DNA of 64,000 bases from Strobilurus pachycystidiatus. Lineage: Eukaryota > Basidiomycota > Agaricomycetes > Agaricales > Physalacriaceae. Both the position numbers and the translations under genes were made by a program. The DNA is taken from assembly GCA_019915135.1 (NCBI GenBank), contig JAHLMK010000006.1, forward strand, positions 558,001 to 622,000. The letters are read 5' to 3'. Below, piece by piece: positions 49,956 to 59,568 of this stretch. Below the pieces are notes generated by a model that ran no database searches, was not told where the DNA came from, and saw nothing but the letters and a program-made list of their open reading frames with translations. Within the stretch, counting starts at the first letter, position 1. The number at the start of each line of letters is the position of its first letter.

Positions 49956-51288
49956 AGTGGCACTGTGATGATAACTCAAAAGGGTAGTTGTCCTATGAGT
50001 TCACGACGTTCACGCTCGAGACATACCTAGATTCCACACTCGTTTTATATACCACCAAAAGGATTTTTATCTATACTTCTCCAAGTAGTTACTACGCTCG
50101 TTCTGTATTATGTTTTCGCCTTGCTTTGTTTATAGATTTCAGTAATAATGTATCACCTGTGTACTGTTTTAAACGTTTGCCTTTTCCGGAACGAATTCGG
50201 CGATTACAGCTTCCTTCTGGACGATGATCACCGTCCGCGCCTCCTAGCGTTTTGGATGGCACACTTGGTTTCTCTTCTGTATAGCTAGTCTGTGATGAAC
50301 CATCAAAACGGAGTTGATCATCTGGCAGGTGCGCTTTTCACTGGTCCCATTCGTGTCGTCCTTCAGTCGTCTTCATCGTGGTTCACAAAAAGCTGCCAAT
50401 TTCACTGCCGGCAGTCTAACTTCTGACAAGCCTTGTATACAGCTTGCCGGAAATCAGAAGTTGGCCCAGTCAGGCTCACGTCGACTCGGAACTCGAGCGA
50501 CGCAATGAACTTTGAAGATCGTTGCAAAACACACTCCATCGTTGCAGACCCACAGTGGATTCGGAGATACTTCTTCTTCTCGAGCCCTCTGGGTGTCAAG
50601 AATATGGCGTCGCACATCCAACCATTTCCCTCCTCGTGCTAGATGCCACGAAACTGCTCCGAAACGTTGAATTCCGGGCCAGGTTCGGATTGGTTACCTC
50701 TCGCTGTCTCCATCATACCATTCATATCGAAGGAGGAGAGAGAAGGAGAGCTGCCACTGTAGCCAGTGACAGATGTTCATGGCACCATCCCTGATCAAGG
50801 ATCTCAGTCTTCCTCGACGGCCATCAACCTTTTTTTTTAGTTATTATCAGGTCACAACGCCGGCGTACTTCTTAACATCTCGAATAGCTACCCTGGAGCG
50901 CCATCTTCTGCCGTTGCTACGTCTATCTGGGTCCCAGGGATCGATCGAGCTGTGGCGCACTTACAGCTCCTTCGTTGCATGGTCCTCACAGGCGCTTGCG
51001 TTTGCAAGGCGCCCTCAAAGTGGACTCACGGGATTCTATTTTACTCGGCGTACTAACAAACTAGGCAATACTCGCCAACGTGATCATGCGACGAACAATG
51101 GACTTTGCTGGTGACCCTTTCTACGACGCCGCATTTGGCTACCACCACCAGACATCAGCGCTCCACGTGTGGCGGTTGGTCCTGACCACTTCCACGACAT
51201 TCAACCCATACACTTAGGTGCGTCTTTCCTATTTGTACTGTAATTGGTATGATCTGAACAGTGAACCTCTTCTCAGATCACCGCTAAG
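49956..51288. other. Intergenic, 1.3 kb
   Basis: This interval contains the 3' region of the mucin-like gene and the promoter of the first Cys-motif gene. From 51064 on it shares blocks such as ACTCGCCAACGTGA and CGAACAATGGACTT with 56970-57010, upstream of the second copy. No other gene was recognised. Confidence 0.5.
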
Positions 51289-52282
51289 ATGGCCATGCTA
51301 GAATATGACGCACTCACTCATCTCCAAAAGAATAAACGCATCAAGGACAATCAGTTCTTCATGAACGCAGTCCGAGATCTCGAGGGCGAGTATCTGCTGG
51401 ACCTGCAAGAGCGAGCTCGGAGTAGGGATATTGAAACGATGATATTAGAGGCTATCGAAGTGAGCTGCCAGACATTCCCGCTCTGTTCATGTGCTCTAGA
51501 GACTGACTGTTGCTTTCAGTATCTCAGTTCTAGCGGAAAGAGATTGATGAATGCTTCTGAAAGCGACGACGAGGACAAGACCGCTAATCGTAGTCCTAAG
51601 CGCCAGAAGCTTGATGTTGGTATCTTGTGTCATCACCCCACGACGCGTAACTGAGTACCCTTTAAAGAACGGACTCGCATCGACCCCGCCGCCACCACAG
51701 CTGATACCGCCACAATATGCTTTCGTGAGATCATGTTCATGTATCACCACTTCAACTACTGATATCTCTTTGTCATTACAGTGCCGCTTTGGCCCATCTG
51801 TTCCCCAATTGTGCTCCTGCGGCTGCGGAGGATTGCGCCTCCAGTACTATTACAACAACAAGCGGGAGAAATGCCCAATTCGTTTTCCTCGTGTTCACCT
51901 CCGATTCCCAATTGACCGCAGGCTTCTCAAGTCCCATTCAGGCGTCACGCTCGTGAATGATGCCGATGAAGAGCTCGATCCCAATGACTTGGAATTGATT
52001 CTAGCCGAGGAGGACCACTCGGAAATCGTCACACTGGAAGACTGGAATCGCTCGAACTTTTCTAAAATATATTGCGGGATGCAGAAGGCAAGGACAAAGC
52101 TTGTGACAGGGAAAAATGGAAGCAAGATGAGGGGCGTCCGAGTCGGGTCAAGGCTGAAGTGCGAGTTGAAGCTAGTTGCGGCGGAGGCGGGGTTGGCCAG
52201 AGCGGATACTTCAATCCTGGACGAGGACGACCTGTTCTTGGGGATGGATAAGCGTGAGCCGACGCTGATAGATATTCAATGA
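51289..52282 (+). CDS. Cys-motif nuclear-type protein, paralogue 1, unknown family
   Basis: Four exons (51289-51459, 51520-51615, 51668-51724, 51782-52282) give 274 residues. Order of features: helical N-terminus (NAVRDLEGEYLLDLQERARS), an acidic stretch, a c-Myc-like basic cluster (SPKRQKLD), a Pro linker, then the conserved block CRFGPSVPQLCSCGCGGLRL, YYYNNKREKCPIRFP and a C-terminal region with KARTKLVTGK and GSRLKCELKLV. The four closely spaced Cys could bind zinc. I do not recognise the family. A diverged paralogue lies at 57.1-58.2 kb with the same exon layout. That copy starts with a 9-nt coding exon (MDP); the equivalent ATG is absent here and translation must begin in the next exon. 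Confidence 0.65.
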
Positions 52283-52582
52283 GGCCGTAGGTCTTTACTA
52301 AGCCATGACTTTCAGGCCAGGTTCGTCTTGGTGGGCTCGTGCTCGTATGTCGGGTAGTGTCTTAGCGTGTATCTATCTGCATACACTCATTACTTATCAT
52401 TCGTATCCAGACGTAGATTATAAGCCTATCATGTTATGTATTCCCGTTCACCGTTCTTGGTACGCTCTTACACTCAGTTGTTGGGAAGTCGGAGCACATT
52501 TTGAGACAACTGGACGCTGAAACTGTCTAGGCCTTTTCATGATTCCTCATGTAACTTAGCGCTCAACTACTACTACTATGCA
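52283..52582. other. Convergent 3' region
   Basis: Sequence between the stop codons of two convergent genes. Nothing else is seen. Confidence 0.5.
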
Positions 52583-53765
52583 TCATAGGTTCGGCTTGCC
52601 CAAAGCGTCATATTTGGGTGCTCTCTTCTCTTTAGCGGCGCGCTGTATTTCGGGCACATCCTGTTCAGAGCCATCCGTTGTTAATGACTACTGTGATGAG
52701 AACTCGAACACCCACATTTGTCTGCAAAGCGAAGGAGTTCCAGACAGCGGTATATTTCAAGTTATCATCGATACTATTGAAATGCATTAGATCAGTGCTT
52801 TCACGAGCGCAAGACATCTGACCTATGGTCCACAGCGTGATTGATGAGGTGCTTCGTTCCGGAGACAGCAACGGGGCTTTTGCTGGCAATCGTTTGGGCA
52901 AGTTGCAGAGCAACTTTGACAACCTCTTCCCGTCCACCTTCAACCACTCGCGACACCAGGCCCATTTTCTCGGCGATACTGGCATCGAAGAACTCAGAAG
53001 TATAAGCGTACTCGCGGAACAAGGACATGTTCCCGGTGATCTTGGGCGTGTAGACAAGGGACCCCATGTCTGCAGCAAGTCCCATATCTGTCTCCTGAAC
53101 AAAGTCGAGGTCGCCATCAAAGACTAGACATTATTTGATCGACCACAGACCTTAATGCAAAACTTTGCGTTGGATGCGGCGTACCGGATATCGCATGCGC
53201 CTATGATATCGACGCCTAAGCCGACTACCGGGCCATGGACCGCCGCAATCACAGGAAATGGGGCTCTCCTAGGAGCGGCAATACAGTCCTAGAACTAGTA
53301 GATTATTTCCTGCAAATTGAGTGCTGTCCTGGCTCCATCGGACAGTCTGGTGCCGATTGTGGAACCTAACACGGAGACTCGATGCTTGGGTCAAAATACG
53401 GGAATCAAGAACTGTAACATGAGAGTCTCACTGTCGATACCCGCAGTGAAGAGCTTGGGTAGCCTGGATGACAAGACGACCGCTCGAACATCAGCGCTTG
53501 CTTTTAAGCTGTCGAATAAGGCCCCGTATGCCGTCCAGGCCCTTCAAAAGCATAAAAAGGCGGCTGATTGTTCTGACTTGTGGACCTACTCTGTCGTAAA
53601 GGCGTTCACAGGCTCACTGTAGGTTAGGGAACGAAAACAGGTTATCAGTTTGCAGCTGAACACGCATAGTACGGCAGAACGTATGCACCTTCCAAGCTCG
53701 ACGTGATAAACATAGGGATAAGGTTCAGAGACGCTGAACCATTGGGTTGAGAACTTGCTAGCCAT
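52583..53765 (-). pseudogene. Delta3,5-delta2,4-dienoyl-CoA isomerase pseudogene (ECH1-like)
   Basis: From ATG 53765 (ASKFSTQWFSVSEPYPY) exons join in phase to TGA 52585-52583. The crotonase fold is complete: VNAFTTEAWTAYGALFDSLK, LFTAGID, PVIAAVHGPVVGLGVDIIGA, CDIRYAASNAKFCIK, ETDMGLAADMGSLVYTPKIT, SKSPVAVSGTKHLINHAVDH. The acidic residues matching the ECH1 catalytic Asp-Glu-Asp are conserved. However, two in-frame TAG codons stand at 53297-53295 and 53291-53289, in a helix that aligns without gaps to the family (LQEIIY, stop, F, stop, DCIAAPRRAPFP). No donor and acceptor could splice them out. The intact enzyme rearranges dienoyl-CoA in beta-oxidation of unsaturated fatty acids. All splice sites look functional, so the damage is recent, or the calls are wrong. 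Confidence 0.75.
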
Positions 53766-54201
53766 GCTGAGCGTCTCTGGGTGGTCGAACTAGTAGGACA
53801 ATCAATCAATCAATAAATACACGGCGCGGACAAAAACCACGGATATCGAGCCGGTTAACTGGGTCGCCGGACGGCGGCACCTCGCTGCCAACAGCCTGAA
53901 GAGACCAGCGGTCAACGGTCAGCCACAGGAACATCATTCAGTTAACTCTTCCGCTGCTTCACTTCCGCTGCTCCAGGCTACTTACTGCTGAAGGAAGCGT
54001 TTCCTGGCGGTGGCCGCTGTCGCCCGGATGGTAGTGATATGGAACTGACACTATGAGGATGACGACTGGATGACGGCAGGATGTACATAGTCTCCCGTAG
54101 GCAGACTCGATCAAAGCTGATACTGGTCTGACAATAAATCTCTCCAAGTACTTTTGTGCATCATATGTACTGATTTAGAATCCACGCGACCGTGAGTTCA
54201 C
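53766..54201. other. Intergenic, 0.4 kb
   Basis: Upstream of the isomerase pseudogene and downstream of the F-box gene. No gene is seen. Confidence 0.5.
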
Positions 54202-55613
54202 CTATTGCCCATCCAGCACAGCTTGACGCCTCCACTTGCTTTGGCTGAGATCAACGCTAAACCACTGAAGACCCCGCAACCTCTCCCGAAAGGCAGGTAC
54301 AGCCAGTCCACGCAGCAGCACACCGAAGTGGTCTTTCAAACTTTCAGCGAGGCCTCCATATTGAGACCAGCGTCCATAAACGGAAAGCTCCTCAAGCGAA
54401 GGAGCCAGATCAGTGAGTAGAAGGACGTTTTCAACGGTGATGGAGCGGTCCAACCGAAAAAAACTCAACCTCTTCAGTCCTGTAGAGTAGGAATGCCGCA
54501 GAAATTCAAAGACATGTTTGATATTGTTTGCTGTCACGACGTCGTGGATGTGCAGTTCCTCTAACAGTGGATGGCGGATGTATCTCCACAGCGCCCATTT
54601 CACGCAGTAGACTTCGAGATACCGCAGAGACGTTGTGACGAGCTCGGGGGGTATCTCGCCATTGACGTTATCGTCGGGTATCTGGTACATGTCGGTGGTG
54701 AAGGACCGAAGGGTGGGACAATTGGAAATCCATCGGATGGTGTCACGCATAGAGATCTCTTCCTGCTCTGTTAAGATGCTGACCTCGGTCAATTGAGCGA
54801 GAGGGAGGCGGAGGTCAATTAGGTGGCCGTGGGTCAAGTCGACTGCACGCAAGGAACCCTGGGTTCATCGAAGGTGACTGCAACGCTGAGGTAGTGGAGG
54901 AGAGGGAGTTTGCCAGACACGGGGGATAGCATCTCGAAGACGTCGTCGTAATGGAGGAGTAAACTAACGTCCTTCCAACGCTCTGAGTGAGGCATCAGAA
55001 GGCTAAGGCAGTCTTTATCCAGTGCTACATTTGCGAATCCATCGTACTGTCCAAAGCAGAAATCAACGGAGAGGGGGTGACTCTTAGTTAAGGCGATTCG
55101 AGTAGAGACGGTATCCTTCCAGTTGCACGGATACGGCGTCTCCCCATTGAATTCGATCGTGGACCACAGAGGCGGGTGAGCGAGTGCGATGTTACGCCAA
55201 AGGCGACAGACATGGGTAAGAAGCCAGGGCCCGTCCGAAGTATTGAATACACTGATTTTGACATCGGAGGCGCTGGACCATTGGAAGATCTCCGTCATGC
55301 ACTCGACGGGAAGCCGGCGTAACGGGGAGAGCAAGGAGCGCGCACGTGTAGCGAGTGTCTCAAGCCTACACCGCTCTGCCTCCATATTTGCAAGTACAGC
55401 ATTCAGCTGCTCCAGCTGCTTCTCGACCGTAGACAGGTCGGCAAGCGCGTTTGGTAGAATCTGTTCCCTAACCAGCTCTACATCCGCATCCGAAACTGGG
55501 TCATCCGAGGCTGCAAGGGTCGTGGGGAGGTCGGGAGTGTGGTGCAAAGATGGATGGGGGAAGCAATAAGGACGTCGGCACGAGTGGCAGGACAGTGAGG
55601 GCGATGTTGCCAT
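54202..55613 (-). pseudogene. F-box protein gene with a one-base frameshift
   Basis: ATG 55613 opens a frame with CHSC, a coiled-coil segment (LSTVEKQLEQLNAVLANMEA), the F-box motif SPLRRLPVECMTEIFQWSSA and WLLTHVCRLWRNIALAHPPL, all typical of Agaricomycete F-box genes. The frame stops at 54834. A second frame, overlapping at 54834-54852 and shifted by one, continues the leucine-rich part (SLRAVDLTHGHLIDLRLPLA, PSLEELSVYGRW) to 54202. No intron of normal length bridges them; one missing base in CCCAGGGTT near 54850 would restore a single protein of about 470 residues. It is either a damaged gene or a base error. Confidence 0.65.
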
Positions 55614-57121
55614 CTGAGAGTAAAAGAGCGATGCAGTGATATTTAAGACCACGGCGCGGTTAAGTCTTGTATCTTCGCGACGGGTGAGCGGTCGCAAAAC
55701 CCGAATGCAAGAGACGCACCGTTGAATGATACTTTCGAAATGCGCGAATCATTACGAGATTAGAACGCTGTTCAGAGGCTGCAGCTTAAATCAAGACGCC
55801 AGCTAGGTGTGGGTGAGCTGAAAAAGCCCTTGGTCGTGGTCACTGTTCAAGGGGGCGATGACCCTGTTTCAAACCGACTCGTCACTCGTGTTCCTAAAAA
55901 GGCAATGTACGCGTCCTCTTCCGGATGCAGTACTCCTTACAACTTGCCCCGCCCGTCTTCGAGTCCCCTCCGACCTCCAGACGACCCTTTTATCCTCGAA
56001 TGACCCAGTCTCGGAGGCGGTCAGGGAAGAAATTGTCCCGAACGCTTTTATCGAGCTCTCTATGATCTGGTTGCTGGAATTGCAGTTATACGGGCAGCTC
56101 GTGCGAGCGCGCGGTTTGAGACGATGTTTTTGCGCTCTCGGTCCTTGCTCTTCCAGTTCTGTCAGCTCCCTGTCGAGTGCATAGATGTTGGCTCACTCTT
56201 TTGTGCGAATACATGCCATGTGCTCTATCATGAACTCTCGCAGCTCGCTGCATCTTGCTCTGGGCCATCGGGCAGCTGGCAGGCGCACTTACACATTTCT
56301 TTCTTCTACCGGAGCACTGCGGAGGCCACACCCACTTCTGGGACGATTTCTGACACGCCTTGTGTAGCCCGCCGAAAACTAGAACATCTCGAAATCTAAT
56401 GTCGGTTCGGAACGCGAATTTACGCGATGAAGACACCGTTACATCGCTCACACTGTCGCCGCCTTGTGAACGTGGCGACGAAGATCACTCGTACATTGTC
56501 TCTGTGTCTTTCCGAGTGCATGGGGCAGCAAATTCTCCTTCCACCTCCCCACGTACACCTCTTACTATTTGCCACGGACGATCCAAAAACTTTGTATTCT
56601 GGGTAGAATTGTTCTTCAGATTGCTGACCTCTTGCTCTTTCCGCTCTCTTTGGATACATCGAAGGGGGGTCAGAGCCCGTTCGCGTATGTGCGGTGATTG
56701 AAGACAACGTAGACATTACAGCTCACAACCAAGCTTGCCCAGTCCTCGACGTTTTCTGTGATCCGTGAATAGCGCTGCTCTACTTTTCAATTCATTGGCT
56801 TCTCCTCTATGGCGTTGCGCGGTACTGTTGCTGTGTCCTTGTCAGTCTGGGTGTGGCGCAGTTTCATAGTTATCCGAACTATGGCGGATGAAGGCGTCGG
56901 CGTCGGCGAGGGCACCCAAAGTAGTCACTTATCGCGTGAGGAGGTCCTATTGTTGCACAAAATAGGCAATTACTCGCCAACGTGACCATGTGCACGAACA
57001 ATGGACTTCACTGGCGTCGCCAAATTTGGCTTGGAATATCAACCACGAATCAGCACTCACGTGTGTTTTGTTGGCTTTTACCACTACTACCACGACCACG
57101 ACTACCTTCAATCAATACAAT
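55614..57121. other. Region with F-box relic and promoter of paralogue 2
   Basis: Holds the inverted F-box relic (listed separately) and, from about 56960, upstream sequence shared with the other Cys-motif gene. The stretch 56400-56950 shows no recognised gene. Confidence 0.5.
55880..56230 (+). pseudogene. Degenerate F-box relic, inverted copy
   Basis: Plus-strand frames carry pieces of the neighbouring F-box protein in the same order: SDLQTTLLSSNDPVSEAVRE and EIVPNAF (compare DLPTTLAASDDPVSDADVEL and EQILPNALADLS), then, after a frame change, RSRSLLFQFCQLPVECIDVG (compare RARSLLSPLRRLPVECMTEI). The coiled-coil segment between them is lost, and no long frame remains. It stands head-to-head with the gene at 54.2-55.6 kb, indicating an old inverted duplication that decayed. 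Confidence 0.65.
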
Positions 57122-58166
57122 ATGGACCCGGTACGTCAAGTTTCCTGAGCACTTGTTTGGCGCTCATTGATCTCACAACTTCGTTAGTTTTTCGAGAGAT
57201 TCATGCAGGATTACGATGAACTCAATCATGTGCAGAGATATCATCGTATCCTGGGTAATCAGGATCTCCTGAGTCGGGTCCGGCGCCTCGAGGACGAGTA
57301 TCTGCTCAAGGAACACAAACGGGTCCAGTGTAAGAAGAGCATCGAGGTGAGCTGCCAACCTGGATATCTGCCTCACAAGTCAGTGACCGTTCAATGCAGC
57401 ATCTGAACGCTAGTGGAAAGCGGATCAAGAACGGTTCTACAAAAGATGACAATGAACAGAATTCCAATCGCAGTCTTAAGCGCCAGAAACTCGATGTGAG
57501 TGCCTTTATGCTCATACCGCGAGACTCAACTGAGTGATTTGTTTCAGACCGGACTCACACCGACCGTGCCGCCACCACAGCGTATACCAGCCCGATATGC
57601 TCTCGTAAGCTAGCCGCCCTACATATATTGCCACTTCAATGGTCACTGACGCCTCTCTTTTCCAGTGCCGCTTCGGACCATCCCCACCCCAATCGTGTCC
57701 CTGTAAATGCGGGCGCCTGCGTCTGGAGTTCTACTTCAACAACAAGCAGAAGAAATGCCCGATCCAATTTCCCCATATCACCCTCACCGGCCCATTACCC
57801 CGCAAGCTGCTGAAAAGCCAGTCGGCTGTCACCTTCGTGAACGAAGCCGGTGACGTGCTTGACGTCAGCGCCGTACTGTTGATTCTGGGAAAGGACCAGG
57901 ATTCGGAGGACGCGTCGAAGGTTACGGACTGGGACCGCTTGCCAAACTTTCGCGAGATATACCGCGGGATACAGAAGGCAAAGAAGAAGCTTGTCACAGG
58001 GAAGAAAGTGAGCCTGAAGGCGAGGAAGAGCGCTCAAGTGGGGTCGAAGCTCAAATGCGAGTTGAAGCTGGTGTCGGACTTGGTGATGGAGGATACATTG
58101 ATTTTGGACAAGGAGAACATGTTTTCTGGCTTGGATAGACGTGAACCGACGCTGATGGATCTTTGA
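57122..58166 (+). CDS. Cys-motif nuclear-type protein, paralogue 2, unknown family
   Basis: A 9-nt first exon (MDP, 57122-57130) is followed by an exon reading FFERFMQDYDELNHVQRYHR, then SLKRQKLD, a Pro linker, and the conserved CRFGPSPPQSCPCKCGRLRL, FYFNNKQKKCPIQFP, IQKAKKKLVTGKK, GSKLKCELKLV and RREPTLMDL. Exon order and splice phases match the copy at 51.3 kb. The C-x-C-x-CG cluster and the c-Myc-like KRQKLD suggest a nuclear, possibly zinc-binding protein; both are inferences from pattern. No known family was recognised. It lies just after the F-box relic. Confidence 0.65.
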
Positions 58167-59568
58167 TGATTCGACTCGGAGGATTTGGACAATGTTTTCT
58201 GTTATAATGGATTTGCATTGTATTTTACTTAGTTGGTGTCTCGGTCGTCACGTTGTAATGTTAGAAGATGGATGTAATGTATATTGACCAGGAAAAGGTA
58301 GAACTCATACTCACAAATCCCGTACTAGGACCAGGCGACAACTTGAGAGGGTCGTGGCTAAGGCAACGATTTGAAACAAAGCTGTACTCTCAGACGTCGA
58401 GAGAGGACATGAACTTGTTGCTCTTCGTAGCCGCCAACCGTCGACCATAGATACATCGCAAGTGTGAACATCAAATGTGTGGTGGGTGAGAGAGATTGTT
58501 GCTGGAGCTTGTCCGAAAGGATGGCGACACTTGGAACCGACCCAAAGCGTAGCTGCGTAGGAAGGTAACACATCCTTCTATGAGCCACAACACGACCCAA
58601 GGTTCTAAAGATGGAACAGAACTTTGCTGAGGAGAACCATGCTTGAGGTCGCGATAGCTAGGATTTCGGGGCAAGCAGAGTGCAGAGTTGCGTATGCGGC
58701 TATATGGCCCGCCACACGCAGTTGGTTGGCGCCACAGTGAGAGCGAGGCTGCGCCTGCGAGTGATCAGACTAACTCAATACTTAAGCGTAGTCATCACCT
58801 TAACATCACAGCAAACCTACGCGACAGGAGGCACTGACAAGGCAACAGTGCTTCTCAATTGTTGACGCGTCAACGTTGAGGAGGAGAGTCGAGTCGCCGG
58901 AATTGATGTTTAATTGGGTCTAGAGTTTTCCCGCCACATCCCTAGTAGTTCATGTATGGCAAACCAAGATCTCTCTATACAGTACCCTATGACAAGACGG
59001 ATGGAAGGGAGTTGTTGTGGTGCAGGTGGATGGTGGAGGGTTGAGCATGCGTCCGGCATGCGGAAAAGATCATCAGAGATATACTTAGCACAAGTTATTT
59101 GTGGACATCGACGTTTGATATTGTTTCGAGAGACTCGGAGAGAGAAAATACTCGGGCAGTTGGACAACCCACGCAAAAAGGTGTTGATTCTTGGTTTCGA
59201 GGAGGATGCCCTTATCGGAATAAACAACGCCACATCGCATCGTACTTTAAAGAAGTTGGCAACTGACCCCCGAACGTACCCGCATGCATTGGGACGCTTA
59301 TTTCAGAATATTGGGGCCAAAAGTCACCCAAATAAGGTGCAATTTGAAAAGTGGGCCTTGATGCAGCTCTAAATTGGGAATGCGACATTCGGGGTCTCAG
59401 CCAAATTCGTCCTTCTCTTTCCAACCGTCACCACTGTTGCTCTCATCCACCACGCTCGTTTCTCTCAACCTGGACATCGTTCTCCTCGTTCTCCTCCATC
59501 CCTCCATCCCTTTTTTTCCCTAATATCTAGGCTGTACGCCTCTTGAACGACGACGACGACGACGAGCG
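58167..59568. other. Intergenic, 1.4 kb
   Basis: A 152-codon plus frame at 58914-59372 starts with TTG and has no motif, so I do not call it. From 59400 the sequence is CT-rich (59440-59520), as expected for the promoter and leader of the glyoxal oxidase. Confidence 0.5.

Noticed and set aside
58914..59372. 152-codon plus frame
   Set aside because: It begins with TTG, has no motif, and its first ATG is internal. It lies in the intergenic region before the glyoxal oxidase.
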